64,000 bases of DNA from Brevibacillus formosus (GCF_003013405.1 NZ_PXZL01000025.1:1-64000); one strand, 5' to 3'; shown: positions 18,276 through 27,871, counted from the stretch's first letter. Program-made: numbers and translations. Notes: generated by a model not told the origin, from the letters alone.

Positions 18276-19052
18276 CTACGACACGTCCGACGCACTTTTT
18301 CCGAGATAGGCCTCAATGACGTTAGGGTTGTTGCGGATTTGTTCGGGTGTTCCTTCTGCAATTTTTCTCCCGTAATCTAGCACATGAATGTATTCGCTGA
18401 GTCCCATGACCAGCTTCATATCATGCTCGATCAAGATAATCGTCAAATCGAGCTCCTTTTTCAGCCGGCGAATAAAATCTGTCATCTCAACCGTTTCGCG
18501 AGGGTTCATCCCTGCCGCCGGTTCATCGAGCAAAATAATTTGCGGATTGGTCGCCATCGCCCGTGCAATTTCCAATCGTCGTTGCAACCCGTAAGGCAGA
18601 CTCCCAGCTGCCTCATTGGCAATATGCGCGATTCCGACATACTCCATGAGCTGATAAGCCTCGACGCGCGTCCGCTCTTCCTCCTGGCGTACACGTTTGG
18701 AGTTGAACAGGATTCCGAGAATTCCGGCCGACAAGCGACTATGCACACCTACCATGACATTTTCCAATGCCGTCATTTCCTTGAACAGACGAATGTTTTG
18801 AAAGGTGCGGGTGATACCGCGACTCGCGATCTGATCAGGACGAAGCTTCTTGATGCTTTTGCCATTCAGCAGAATTTCTCCCTCGTCTGGCTCGTAAAAT
18901 CCGGTAATCATATTGAAAAAAGTCGTTTTTCCGGCTCCGTTTGGTCCGATTACCGCCGTAATGCTTCCTTTTTCAATGTCAATCGAGACGTCTTGATTGG
19001 CTACCAGGCCACCAAAGCGCTTCGTTAAATTTTTTGCCTCTAACAATGCCAT
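18276..19052 (-). CDS. livG: Branched-chain amino acid ABC transporter ATPase LivG
   Basis: 258 residues from the ATG at 19052, preferred over ATG 19058 because the GGAGG site is then nine bases away. Walker A GPNGAGKTTFFN, the LivG-specific insert (NIRLFKEMTALENVMVGVHS), signature SLPYGLQRRLEIARAM and Walker B ILLDEPAAGMNP are present. The C-terminal NVIEAYLG motif is typical of LivG. Partner of LivF on the cytoplasmic side of the LivHM channel. Confidence 0.92.
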   Translation of the reverse strand: MALLEAKNLTKRFGGLVANQDVSIDIEKGSITAVIGPNGAGKTTFFNMITGFYEPDEGEILLNGKSIKKLRPDQIASRGITRTFQNIRLFKEMTALENVMVGVHSRLSAGILGILFNSKRVRQEEERTRVEAYQLMEYVGIAHIANEAAGSLPYGLQRRLEIARAMATNPQIILLDEPAAGMNPRETVEMTDFIRRLKKELDLTIILIEHDMKLVMGLSEYIHVLDYGRKIAEGTPEQIRNNPNVIEAYLGKSASDVS

Positions 19053-19073
19053 GCTCATTTCCCTCCTCGTCCG

Positions 19074-20357
19074 CTATGACTGTTTTCCAGAAGTCAATTG
19101 GGACAGTCTGCCGAGAATCCCCAGCTTTTCTTTGCCAAACTCACTCTTTTTAATCGCATCGAGATCGTTTTTCTTCCGTTTGGCCGGAATCAATCCGTTA
19201 GGGCGATACAAGGCTACGAGAATGAGCATAATTCCGAAAATGAGTCGCTGGAACTTGGATGGGTCCAGCTGGTTCGGCAAACTGATGATCCCCGCATTTT
19301 GCAGACTGTGCAGGAAATTGGAGAACTCTTTTAAGAGCTGTACCTGAAGGATTGTGACAAAAGCGGCTCCAAGCACGACGCCTGGAATGCTGCCACTACC
19401 ACCCAGAATAACCATGACCAATATCCCGATCGATTCCATCAGCGTAAAGGAAGTCGGATCGATAAACGTCTGCTTCGCCGCAAAGATAACACCGACGACA
19501 CCAGCGAAGGAGGCACCCAATGCGAATGCAGCCAGCTTGGTATTCAACAAGGAAATCCCCATAGACTGGGCAGCCAGCTCATCCTCACGTACGGCAATCC
19601 ATGCACGTCCCAAACGGGAATGCTCAAAGCGTATATTCGCCAAAACGATAAAGGCAATCACAAACAACACGATGAAGTAAAAGTAAAACGGCGTCCCCAT
19701 CTTGATCCCAAATAGCTCAGGAGACGGAATAGGCGTAATTCCCTGCGGACCGTTGGTGATGTTGATGGGCTTGTCCAAGTTGTTGAAGACAATACGAATG
19801 ATTTCACCGAAGCCCAAGGTCACGATCGCGAGGTAATCCCCTTTTACTCTGAGAACCGGCAATCCTAGCAATATTCCGAAAACAGCAGCCACAATCAAGC
19901 CGACTATGAGAAATGGCCAAAACCACTCACCGGAGAGTGGGAACAGATTCCCTGCGATAAACTCATTCGCTTGCGAGGTCGAGAAAATCGCGTACGCATA
20001 AGCCCCAGCAGCAAAAAACGCGACGTAACCCAAGTCAAGCAGACCAGCAAAGCCTACTACGATATTCAGGCCCAAAGCCATCGCTACGTAGATGCCTACC
20101 TGTGAAGCTACCTCCATGTAGTATCGGTTTTCACCGGCTACCAACGGAATGATCAGGAGGAGAACGATAGCGCCAATCGCCATTTTGATCGACTTGGAGG
20201 TATTGGTGTAATAGACAAGCACAATGGAAGAAAGAATGCCGAGAAACGCGATAACCGATTTATCCATAAGGTACAATGCGGCAGAAAAAGCGACAATCCA
20301 GATCAGCGTGAATACGAGCGGAATGCCTTTGAATGATTTCCAAGCGAGATTTGCCAT
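19074..20357 (-). CDS. livM: Branched-chain amino acid ABC transporter permease LivM
   Basis: 427 residues, longer than the core because of an N-terminal extension with extra hydrophobic segments. The family block GLNIVVGFAGLLDLGYVAFF and the loop VTLGFGEIIRIVFNN are clear. The C-terminus (YRPNGLIPAKRKKND) is a basic cytoplasmic tail. It follows livH by nine bases and forms the channel with it. Confidence 0.9.
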   Translation of the reverse strand: MANLAWKSFKGIPLVFTLIWIVAFSAALYLMDKSVIAFLGILSSIVLVYYTNTSKSIKMAIGAIVLLLIIPLVAGENRYYMEVASQVGIYVAMALGLNIVVGFAGLLDLGYVAFFAAGAYAYAIFSTSQANEFIAGNLFPLSGEWFWPFLIVGLIVAAVFGILLGLPVLRVKGDYLAIVTLGFGEIIRIVFNNLDKPINITNGPQGITPIPSPELFGIKMGTPFYFYFIVLFVIAFIVLANIRFEHSRLGRAWIAVREDELAAQSMGISLLNTKLAAFALGASFAGVVGVIFAAKQTFIDPTSFTLMESIGILVMVILGGSGSIPGVVLGAAFVTILQVQLLKEFSNFLHSLQNAGIISLPNQLDPSKFQRLIFGIMLILVALYRPNGLIPAKRKKNDLDAIKKSEFGKEKLGILGRLSQLTSGKQS

Positions 20358-20366
20358 TTATTTCAC

Positions 20367-21317
20367 CTACACTTTCTCTTTTACAGCTTCGCCAAACAGT
20401 CCTTCCGGCTTGAAGAGAAGCACGAGAATTAAAATACTGAACGCAAACACGTCTTTGTACTCTGCACCAAAGGCTCCGTTGGTCAACGGCCCCATAAAGG
20501 CACCGGACAAGGATTCCAGAAGACCGAGGAGTACGCCACCGATCATCGCACCACGCAGGTTCCCAATCCCGCCGAGTACGGCAGCTGTAAATGCTTTTAG
20601 ACCGAGGATAAAACCGATATACGGATCGATCGTCCCGTAGTTTTGCGCAAACAGAACGCCTGTCGCGCCACCCAGGCTGGAGCCAATCAAAAACGTAAGC
20701 ATGATTACTTTGTTTACATTTATGGTCATCAGCGAAGCCGTACTCTGATCTTGTGCAACGGCGCGCATGGCGATTCCCCACTTTGTTTTATTCACAAACA
20801 ACGTCAACCCAATCATCATGACGATCGCAATTACAATCACGATCAATCCTTTTGTTGGAATCGTAGCAATACTTCCTAATGGAATCGAGCCTGTAAAAAG
20901 AGCAGGACTATTCAGATAAAACTCATTACGAGCCAGTGCTTCCGTAAAACGTACGAGGTCTTGCAGCAAAAACGATACGCCAATCGCCGAAATCAACGGC
21001 ACAAGACGAGGTGCTCCACGCAATGGTCGATAGGCAATCCTCTCAATCCCTACCCCCAAGGCTCCAGTTAATACCATGGCAATTATGAGTGTTATGAAAA
21101 GTGCGACAAATGGATTCATACCTTCAAGTGCCCCTAGTGCATCAGAGATCAATAATACCTCTGTACCAATAAAGGCTCCGACCATGAAAATGTCTCCATG
21201 GGCAAAGTTGATAATTTCCAAAATCCCGTAAACCATTGTGTAGCCTAAAGCCACGACTGCGTACATAAATCCAAGTGTCAATCCGTCAACCAACACCTGA
21301 GGCAAAATATTGATCAT
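20367..21317 (-). CDS. livH: Branched-chain amino acid ABC transporter permease LivH
   Basis: 316 residues from ATG 21317; a longer frame to 21446 has no ribosome binding site and crosses a terminator-like hairpin. Family motifs: GLTLGFMYAVVALGYTMVYG, INFAHGDIFMVGAF, and the loop AFTAAVLGGIGNLRGAMIGG. Eight or so membrane helices. Separated from the binding-protein gene by 157 bases containing a hairpin, which would let the binding protein be made in excess. Confidence 0.9.
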   Translation of the reverse strand: MINILPQVLVDGLTLGFMYAVVALGYTMVYGILEIINFAHGDIFMVGAFIGTEVLLISDALGALEGMNPFVALFITLIIAMVLTGALGVGIERIAYRPLRGAPRLVPLISAIGVSFLLQDLVRFTEALARNEFYLNSPALFTGSIPLGSIATIPTKGLIVIVIAIVMMIGLTLFVNKTKWGIAMRAVAQDQSTASLMTINVNKVIMLTFLIGSSLGGATGVLFAQNYGTIDPYIGFILGLKAFTAAVLGGIGNLRGAMIGGVLLGLLESLSGAFMGPLTNGAFGAEYKDVFAFSILILVLLFKPEGLFGEAVKEKV

Positions 21318-21398
21318 GCTTTCCCATCCCTCATTTCCCTTGTAGACTTGTACAAATTTTCTGCATTCGATTCGTTGACTGGACTTGTTTTCTCGTGG

Positions 21399-21430
21399 AA
21401 AAGGGGCCAACACCGGCGTGCAGCCCCCTA
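21399..21430 (-). terminator. Internal attenuating hairpin between livJ and livH
   Basis: On the minus strand a GGGGGC...GCCCC stem with an inner GCAC/GTGT pairing is followed by TTTT. Placed between the binding-protein gene and the permease genes, it probably gives partial termination. Confidence 0.5.
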
Positions 21431-21474
21431 TCCTGGTATGAGGCATGGGAGTGTGTGCGCGTTGTGTGGTGTGA

Positions 21475-22710
21475 TTACTCGGCCTTGCCTACGAAAATGG
21501 ATTTGTCCTTGTCAAACTTGTAAATGAATACATCTGCATTTGTGTTGTCACCTTTTTCATCAAAGGTAACCTTGGTGAATTGACCCTGAAAATCTTTGGT
21601 TTTGTGGACTGCATCGAGGACTTGCTCGCGGGTTGGTTTTTTGCCTCCGTTCGCTTTGGCAGCTTCCAAGACACCATTGAGGATGACGTTCATGGAGTCG
21701 AAACCATAGACGGAATAGGTTTCCAGAGGCTTGTTTGTGGCTTTCTTGTACTCTTCAGCCCATTTCTTGCCCTCTTCGGTTTGCGTTACGTCCCCTGCTA
21801 CTGACGTAAAGACTACCCCTTCGACAGCATCACCGGCTATTTTTATCATATCAGAAGAATCCAAGCCGTCGCCACCCATAAAATAACCCTTAAATCCCTT
21901 TTCACGAGCTTGCTTGATCAAAATTCCACCTTCTGGATAAAGACCGCCGAAAAAGATGATGTCCGGGTTTTTCACCGTTACCTGGTTAAGCACCGCGCTG
22001 TAGTCCTTTTCGCCTTGAGTAATGCCCTCGAAGCCCAGGATTTGGACCCCGTCCTTTTCGAATTGCATCTTCACTTGATCGCTCAGACCTTGGCCGTATG
22101 CTGTCTTATCATGGATAATATAGGCCGTTTTTACACCAAGTGTATTTTTTGCATAAAGAGCAGCCTTTGGTCCTTGTGCGTCATCGCGTGCACAGATTCG
22201 ATGGACGGTTTTCTTGCCTTCCTCCGTGAGCTTCACCCCTGTATTTGCCGGGGATACCATGACCAGCTTGCCTTCCTCGTACTTTACAGACGATGGAATT
22301 GCAACCCCTGTGTTATAATGCCCAACTACACCGTACACATCGGGATCAGAGATAAGCATCTCCGCATTGGATACCCCAATTTTCGGGTCGCCTTGATCGT
22401 CCTGAGGGAATAGCTGGAGATCAAAGCCAAGTGCTTTAAATTCTTCCTTGCGCTGTTCGAGAGCGTAACCAGCGCCTGTCTTAATCGCATCTCCGATAGC
22501 AGAATTGCTCCCGGACAGAGGGGATTGTGTGGCAATTTTGATGAGGCCACCCTCGGTCGTTCCTCCACCACTGTTGCCTGGAGCTGGCTGACTTTGCCCC
22601 CCGCTTGCGTTACTTCCGCCGCTTGAATTACTGTTTCCTGCGCAACCTGTTAATGCCATACTCGCAGCCAATACCGCAGATAAAACCCCGACATAAGAGT
22701 GCTTTTTCAT
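21475..22710 (-). CDS. livJ: Branched-chain amino acid ABC transporter substrate-binding lipoprotein
   Basis: 411 residues. Lipoprotein signal peptide (MALTGC, Cys at residue 23) and a long Gly/Ser/Asn linker. The mature domain has LivJ/Leu-Ile-Val-binding-protein features: IKIATQSPLSGSNSAIGDAI near the start, AVVGHYNTGVAIPS-type Ser-rich ligand loop, AYIIHDKTAYGQGL and GYDSMNVI-like hinge motifs. First gene of livJHMGF and anchored on the outer face of the membrane. Exact ligand preference (branched-chain amino acids or amides) is not certain. Confidence 0.9.
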   Translation of the reverse strand: MKKHSYVGVLSAVLAASMALTGCAGNSNSSGGSNASGGQSQPAPGNSGGGTTEGGLIKIATQSPLSGSNSAIGDAIKTGAGYALEQRKEEFKALGFDLQLFPQDDQGDPKIGVSNAEMLISDPDVYGVVGHYNTGVAIPSSVKYEEGKLVMVSPANTGVKLTEEGKKTVHRICARDDAQGPKAALYAKNTLGVKTAYIIHDKTAYGQGLSDQVKMQFEKDGVQILGFEGITQGEKDYSAVLNQVTVKNPDIIFFGGLYPEGGILIKQAREKGFKGYFMGGDGLDSSDMIKIAGDAVEGVVFTSVAGDVTQTEEGKKWAEEYKKATNKPLETYSVYGFDSMNVILNGVLEAAKANGGKKPTREQVLDAVHKTKDFQGQFTKVTFDEKGDNTNADVFIYKFDKDKSIFVGKAE

Positions 22711-22846
22711 TTAGAATGAATCCCCCTTTTATCATTCTTTGTTCTTGTTTCCCAGTCCATCTACCTTGCTAGCCAGGTTGCGACTTTCCAAAACGATGAC
22801 TCTTCGGGGATAAAGATAGATAAGGCTTGGTTGTTTTTATTTTAAA

Positions 22847-22861
22847 ATAAATCTGATAATT
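22847..22861 (-). promoter_or_regulatory. Possible CodY box upstream of liv operon
   Basis: ATAAATCTGATAATT matches 10 of 15 positions of the CodY consensus (AATTTTCWGAAAATT). It lies in the AT-rich leader upstream of livJ, and CodY commonly represses branched-chain amino acid transport in Bacillales. The match is weak and the region is very AT-rich. Confidence 0.25.
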
Positions 22862-22907
22862 TACAAGAAGTAAAATATATTTTAAAAACATATATCATTG
22901 ATTTACA

Positions 22908-22943
22908 AACAAAATAAAACACTCCCTCAAGGTAGAGGAAGTG
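22908..22943 (-). terminator. Terminator overlapping the 3' end of the adenine deaminase gene
   Basis: On the minus strand CACTTCCTC and GAGGGAGTG form a nine-base stem (one G-T pair) around the stop codon. TTTTATTTT follows. Confidence 0.75.
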
Positions 22944-24687
22944 CCGGAACGACGATCTGTCCACTCTTCACGTCGACAATGCCTGTTGCCGTTAGACGTG
23001 CATACGGCAAGTGGGTAGCTGTAAAAAACAAAAGCGAATAAATCGGATCGAGATGGACATGTCCTTTGGAACGGAGCTGATTTACCAAATTTTCACCCAT
23101 GCTGATTACTTCCTCCATCGGTGCGGACGCGAATTTTCCAGCAAGAGGCAATGGGCATTCGCAGATGATTTTTCCTTCATCGATCAAGACGACCCCGCCT
23201 TTTATTTCCCGAATACGCTCCAGTGCTTGCGCCATCGCTTGGGGATCGCGTCCGATTACGATCCAATCGCCAGAAGCTGAATAGGTGCTGGCCAGCCCTT
23301 CGAGATGCTTACCGAAGCCGCGAAGCACTGCCATTGTTCGGTTGCCTCCAGTCGCATCAATAATGGCGATCAATGCCAACTGTGGATCATGCTGCAAGGA
23401 TACGTATCCTTCCTGATCAACGGGCATGTCCTCTAGCGACAGCCGCGTGATCACGGCATTCAGCATCTGTAGCACAGGGGCCTTGCCGTCCTTATCTGGG
23501 CGCAAGCGGAACCAATCGGGCTGTGCTTGCTTTTTCAATGGATCTATCAAACGTAACGAAGCTTCCTCCCATTGTGGCTGAACGGTTGGGACGAGCAGGG
23601 TTCCTTTTTCTGCCACCCGTTGTCCATTCGCAATCACGATGGATGGAGTTGGTCGATCCTTTGCCGGCAACAACAGCATATCGGCGATTCGACCCGGCGC
23701 AATTCCTCCGATCTCCGCGTCCAGCCCATAATAGACAGCCGGGTTCAGTGTCGCCATGACATACGCTTCCTCTGGCGCCATCCCCGCTTCAATGGCAACA
23801 CGGATCGTACTGTCCATGAACCCGTCTCGATGCATCGGCGGCGTGCTTCCATCCGATGTCAGCATCATCCGTGAAGACCACGGCACCCCCAACTCCAGCC
23901 AGCCCTTCACCAGTTCCGGCAGATCAGGGCGAATAGAGGAATGGCGCAGTGTCGCATACATGCCCAAACGGATACGCGACAGCAAATCGGCTGCATGAAT
24001 GGCCTCATGACAAGCTGTTACGCCGGCTGCTGCGGCAATGTTCAATGTCTCGTAAGACGCCCCCGGATGATGCCCCTCCATCCTTTTGCCCAAGTCCCGC
24101 GAATGCTTCAAACCAAAAAGCAGCGTCTCATCCTCTTGTAAAACACCGCCCCAATTCGTCAACTCCCCGCCCTGGAGCACACGTGGATGCTCCAGCATTC
24201 GCGCCAAATTTTCCTTGGTGAACGACGGATGAGCTTTCCCTGTCTGCGGATCGAGTCTGCCCCAGAAAAATTGCTTCACAGGATGTGCTGCCAAAGAATC
24301 CATGATTGCTGCCGTTTGCGAAAAGGGCAGATGCATGAGCATTAATGTGTCCGACACCATCCCAGTCGTTCCCGTTTGCAAAGCAAAGTCAGCCAACGTG
24401 TAAGGGTTATACCATTGAAATGGATGCGCGTGAGGCTCGATGTAACCCGGCACCAGATATTGCCCAGCCGCCTCCATAATCACGGTCTGGTCATCGACCA
24501 GCGGCTCTTTTTCTCCTACATAAGCAATACGTTCTCCTGCCACTACGACGTGATGCTCTTGCCATTCTTTTGTGTACACATTCAGAACGCTTGCACCTTT
24601 TATCCAAAGGCTTGCCGGTGCCTGACGTCTGCTCACGCGAATCATGTTCAAGTAATCACGATCTGATATGGCTCGTACGCGCATCAT
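22927..24687 (-). CDS. Adenine deaminase-family amidohydrolase (YerA-like)
   Basis: 586 residues, as in the B. subtilis YerA branch of adenine deaminases. The metal-site block YLVPGYIEPHAHPFQWYNP, GHHPGAS, HEAIHAADLLSR and TSDGSTPP are in order in the amidohydrolase barrel. The C-terminal domain carries GGNRTMAVLRGFGKH and GGVVLIDEGKIICECPLPL, typical of adenine deaminase. The predicted reaction is adenine plus water to hypoxanthine and ammonia, feeding purine salvage. YerA-type enzymes are less well characterised than AdeC, so substrate is tentative. Monocistronic. Confidence 0.8.
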   Translation of the reverse strand: MMRVRAISDRDYLNMIRVSRRQAPASLWIKGASVLNVYTKEWQEHHVVVAGERIAYVGEKEPLVDDQTVIMEAAGQYLVPGYIEPHAHPFQWYNPYTLADFALQTGTTGMVSDTLMLMHLPFSQTAAIMDSLAAHPVKQFFWGRLDPQTGKAHPSFTKENLARMLEHPRVLQGGELTNWGGVLQEDETLLFGLKHSRDLGKRMEGHHPGASYETLNIAAAAGVTACHEAIHAADLLSRIRLGMYATLRHSSIRPDLPELVKGWLELGVPWSSRMMLTSDGSTPPMHRDGFMDSTIRVAIEAGMAPEEAYVMATLNPAVYYGLDAEIGGIAPGRIADMLLLPAKDRPTPSIVIANGQRVAEKGTLLVPTVQPQWEEASLRLIDPLKKQAQPDWFRLRPDKDGKAPVLQMLNAVITRLSLEDMPVDQEGYVSLQHDPQLALIAIIDATGGNRTMAVLRGFGKHLEGLASTYSASGDWIVIGRDPQAMAQALERIREIKGGVVLIDEGKIICECPLPLAGKFASAPMEEVISMGENLVNQLRSKGHVHLDPIYSLLFFTATHLPYARLTATGIVDVKSGQIVVPALPLP

Positions 24688-24877
24688 TTCTTCTCTCCTT
24701 GCTGGTCTCCCGATGTTTTTTCAAAATGAACGACCGTTCATCACTCTCTACAGCTTCGCTGCCCATCATTCATTCCCCTGCAAGCTTGGTAATGGTAGTA
24801 ACAATTCCCACGGGTGTCTTGTCGCCCATTATTACACACTAGGGAATAGACGTAATTGCGACAGGAGGACAACTCTC

Positions 24878-25417
24878 ATGCATAAAAACGTAGGTAGAAC
24901 TGATGCCTTGATTCGTATGACTGGTGGTCTGTTGGGCTTGGCGTACGGCATCGGAAGAATGAGTCGTCGCCCATACAACACTCCATGGCTGCTCATGGCT
25001 TTTTCAGCAATGAAAGTAGCAGAAGGAGCTACTCGCTTTTGTCCGATGTACGCAGCGATGGGCATCAATACGACAAAAGGGAATGGCATGCAAGGCATGA
25101 TGGATCAGCTCAAGAAAAAAGGCGTGCAGATGGCGGTCAACCAGTTTACTCGCTCTATGAATATTGCGCCCATCAAAGACTCGAATAACAGCCAAGATGA
25201 TGAGAGCAACACGCCAGCAACAACGAATAAGGCAAACATACAGTATTCTGCAAGCCCACAATTATCAGCGAGCCAGGTGAACCAACCAATCAACAATCAG
25301 CAAAATGCGAAGCTCACCCCCGAGGATCAGCTTCTCGAAAAGGCCGCAAGGGAGATCATTTCTTTTCGCTCCCAAGAAAATAACAACAGCAGCAATCCAT
25401 ACCCCACGTACACATAA
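24878..25417 (+). CDS. DUF2892-type small membrane protein
   Basis: 179 residues from ATG 24878 with ACAGGAGG upstream. The N-terminal 65 residues resemble the DUF2892/YgaP-like inner membrane domain (NVGRTDALIRMTGGLLGLAY, then a second helix ending in CPMYAAMGINT). The C-terminal half is hydrophilic and rich in Asn, Gln and Ser, probably disordered and cytoplasmic. Function unknown. A 44-residue membrane protein follows 18 bases downstream, likely in the same transcript. Confidence 0.6.
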   Translation: MHKNVGRTDALIRMTGGLLGLAYGIGRMSRRPYNTPWLLMAFSAMKVAEGATRFCPMYAAMGINTTKGNGMQGMMDQLKKKGVQMAVNQFTRSMNIAPIKDSNNSQDDESNTPATTNKANIQYSASPQLSASQVNQPINNQQNAKLTPEDQLLEKAAREIISFRSQENNNSSNPYPTYT

Positions 25418-25435
25418 GGAGAGGAGGCACCGCAT

Positions 25436-25570
25436 ATGCTTGTCGGCCCCCAGATGTATGAATGGATGTCCCATAACTTCTTTGTTATTGCCACAATCAT
25501 TGGCGTCATCGGCGTAATGGGTTATTACTTCTTTCGCACCTCGCGAAAAAGAGGGAGATATCGTCAGTAA
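25436..25570 (+). CDS. 44-residue single-pass membrane protein
   Basis: ATG 25436 is preceded by AAGGAGAGGAGG. The product has one hydrophobic helix (FFVIATIIGVIGVMGYYFF) followed by a strongly basic tail (RTSRKRGRYRQ), so it is probably N-out/C-in. It is followed within 15 bases by a terminator, which supports a real coding unit with the DUF2892 gene. Function unknown. Confidence 0.6.
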   Translation: MLVGPQMYEWMSHNFFVIATIIGVIGVMGYYFFRTSRKRGRYRQ

Positions 25571-25583
25571 AGGAACAGCAACC

Positions 25584-25609
25584 AACCGCCTGTAATTGGG
25601 CGGTTTTTT
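25584..25609 (+). terminator. Rho-independent terminator
   Basis: Stem AACCGCC / GGCGGTT followed by six Ts, after the small membrane protein gene. Confidence 0.75.
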
Positions 25610-25681
25610 CCATTTACAAAAATAATTGCTATACATATAATTGTCATTGCAAGTATTTTTGAACGAAAGAGGGTCATTCCC

Positions 25682-26125
25682 CTGATCGATCATTGGCAAA
25701 AAGAACCGGTTGGATTTCTCATCGGAAATACATACCGGAGAATGATTCATTATGTTTCCCATTTTTTAAAGGAGTTTGATTTGACCACGGAGCAGTTCGC
25801 CGTCCTTTATCGGCTACGAGAGGAAGAGGGCATCAATCAAAAAGAGCTGGCCCAGCGCTCTGCCAAGGATCAGCCTTCGATGACACGCATTTTAGACACA
25901 CTCGCCAAAAAAGGCTTTATCGAAAAGACGTTGAGCGAACAGGACCGCCGCGCCTACATCATTACCCTTTCCCCGAAAGGACGGGAATGGATTGAGCAGG
26001 CTATTCCTGTAGAGGCTCAGGCCGTTGCAGACATTTTGGAGGGGATTTCTCCTGAAAAGCTGGCTTTCTTGCGAGAAATCTTGCTGGAGATTAACGAGAA
26101 CATCAATAGAAAAACGACAGACTAG
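25682..26125 (+). CDS. MarR family transcriptional regulator
   Basis: An ATG at 25742 gives 127 residues, but the frame continues upstream with typical MarR N-terminal sequence (DHWQKEPVGFLIGNTYRRMI). A CTG at 25682 has AAGAGGG eight bases before it and gives 147 residues, the usual MarR length. The winged helix is at about residues 45-115 (INQKELAQRSAKDQPSMTRI, then the wing LSEQDRRAYIITLSPKG). It is followed 11 bases later by an MFS exporter, the classic MarR-efflux arrangement, so it likely represses its own operon and responds to a toxic small molecule. Confidence 0.8.
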   Translation: MIDHWQKEPVGFLIGNTYRRMIHYVSHFLKEFDLTTEQFAVLYRLREEEGINQKELAQRSAKDQPSMTRILDTLAKKGFIEKTLSEQDRRAYIITLSPKGREWIEQAIPVEAQAVADILEGISPEKLAFLREILLEINENINRKTTD

Positions 26126-26136
26126 GAGTGACAGCA

Positions 26137-27345
26137 TTGGGAGAGAGTAGAGAGAGACTGTGGACGAGAGATTTTGTCCTGTTAACTGTATGCAATTTGT
26201 TGTTGTTTCTTACCGTTCAAATGCAGACCCCTACCTTTCCTGCCTATGTGAAGGAAGCGTATCAGGCCAATGATTTTGTTGTCAGCCTGGTTATTAGCTT
26301 GTTTTCACTTGCAGCAGTGATCGCAAGGGTGTTTACCGGGGAAGCATTGAAAACGAAAAGCAGTAAGCTCTTGGCGATTGTAGCACTGGGATTCGTCGCG
26401 ATTTTTAGCGCAGGCTATTACTGGGCGGGAAGCATTGTTTTCTTTCTTCTGCTGCGAATCTTGGTCGGCATTGGCTTTGGGATGGGCAGCACGACCTTTC
26501 CGACGATTGTCTCCAATGTGATTCCTGCTAGACGAATCGGTGAAGGCATGGGGTATTTCGGCTTATCGACCAGCTTGGCTATGGCACTCGGCCCGTTAAT
26601 TGGACTTGGAGTGTTAAATGGGTTTGGGTTCGGATCGATGCTCATGGTTCTCGTATTGTTAGTTGCTATTATTTTTCCGTTGATGCATTTTATCCGTGCC
26701 TACAATCAGCTTCCTGTGTCGTCCAGGAACGCACAAGCTGTCACAGGCATTCGCCGATTTTATGATAAAAAGCTGCTGCTTCCAGCTGGACTGAATTTTT
26801 GTTTGTCCATTACGTATGGCGGCATTCTCAGCTTTTTGGCCTTGTACGGAAAAGAAGCCCACATTGAGAATGTCGGCTGGTTTTTCCTTACGAACGCACT
26901 GGCGATGGTGTTGATTCGTCCGTTTTCCGGCAAGCTGTATGATCGCAAAGGACACATTGCTGTCCTGCCTCCGGGTGCGATTTTCGTCGGGGTCAGCCTC
27001 TTGCTCCTGTCCCTGACAACGACAGAGTCCTTGCTTCTCGTCTCCGCTGCCTTCTACGGGCTTGGCTATGGCATGATTCAGCCATCTATCCAGGCGTGGA
27101 TGGTGAAGGTCGTCACACCCGAGCAACGCGGCATGGCGAATGGACTGTTCTTTAATTCCATCGATCTGGGAATCGCGGTCGGCTCTATGCTCCTCGGCGT
27201 CATCGCGACACATTCGAGCTACTCTGTCATGTACCGCTGGTCGGCGGCTTGCTTGCTGCTGTTTCTCATTGTTTATCTCCTTTCGCAGGTGGCTGCGGCC
27301 AAAGCGAAAAAAGCGGGGCTGGCGAGTGAGAATGTCGGTCTGTAG
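26137..27345 (+). CDS. MFS drug/metabolite exporter
   Basis: About 402 residues from TTG 26137, which has AGGAG eight bases upstream; GTG 26128 would overlap that site. Twelve hydrophobic helices. MFS signature loop 2-3 is present in modified form (VIARVFTGEALKTKSSK), and a repeat of it appears between helices 8 and 9 (IRPFSGKLYDRKGH). The MarR gene upstream suggests an efflux role. Substrate is unknown. Confidence 0.8.
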   Translation: MGESRERLWTRDFVLLTVCNLLLFLTVQMQTPTFPAYVKEAYQANDFVVSLVISLFSLAAVIARVFTGEALKTKSSKLLAIVALGFVAIFSAGYYWAGSIVFFLLLRILVGIGFGMGSTTFPTIVSNVIPARRIGEGMGYFGLSTSLAMALGPLIGLGVLNGFGFGSMLMVLVLLVAIIFPLMHFIRAYNQLPVSSRNAQAVTGIRRFYDKKLLLPAGLNFCLSITYGGILSFLALYGKEAHIENVGWFFLTNALAMVLIRPFSGKLYDRKGHIAVLPPGAIFVGVSLLLLSLTTTESLLLVSAAFYGLGYGMIQPSIQAWMVKVVTPEQRGMANGLFFNSIDLGIAVGSMLLGVIATHSSYSVMYRWSAACLLLFLIVYLLSQVAAAKAKKAGLASENVGL

Positions 27346-27432
27346 AACATCTCGCCCGCGGTATGACGGAATGCTTCATTGGTTTACTTGGCGTGTTGCT
27401 CACGAGTATATTGGCTCTCTCATGACCTTCAA

Positions 27433-27849
27433 CTATGGTTTTACTTCTTGCATACTCTGACCGATTTCTATACGTTCGATTCCCCAATTGAGGATTGAAT
27501 TTTTTTGTAGTGTAAAAACCATATTTCCACCGTATATTTTGTTTACAGAATTATCTCCTTTATAACTTACTACTTGAAAGTCGGCAATTACCTGACTCTG
27601 GTTATTTGAAGTCACTATTTCTCTATATTTTACCTCAGGTGTCCCAAGTTGATTGTCCTTAACAAATGAGAAAAATGAGTCGATCTTCGCAATATCTTCA
27701 GGTTTAATATTCACATTTTGTTTAGAACCAATTTGAACGCTTTCGATTGTAGTTTCTACAACCTGGATTGGAGACTGATAAAAGAAAAAAATCACAAGAA
27801 AAGCAAGTAAAATTGCAATACTTATTGTATACGCTGTGCGCTTGCCCAT
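27433..27849 (-). CDS. Membrane-anchored extracytoplasmic protein of unknown function
   Basis: 138 residues from ATG 27849, with GAGGTG upstream; GTG 27858 overlaps that site. One N-terminal membrane helix (ISIAILLAFLVIFFFY) and an external domain of about 110 residues with no known motif. Its C-terminal end is convergent with the MFS exporter gene. AT content is higher than in neighbours. Confidence 0.5.
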   Translation of the reverse strand: MGKRTAYTISIAILLAFLVIFFFYQSPIQVVETTIESVQIGSKQNVNIKPEDIAKIDSFFSFVKDNQLGTPEVKYREIVTSNNQSQVIADFQVVSYKGDNSVNKIYGGNMVFTLQKNSILNWGIERIEIGQSMQEVKP

Positions 27850-27871
27850 AAGTTGCACCTCACAATCTTTT

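Noticed and set aside
20260-20781. 173-codon frame overlapping livH/livM on the same strand
   Set aside because: It is out of phase with two intact permease genes and its translation is Arg/Cys/Trp-rich without hydrophobic helices.
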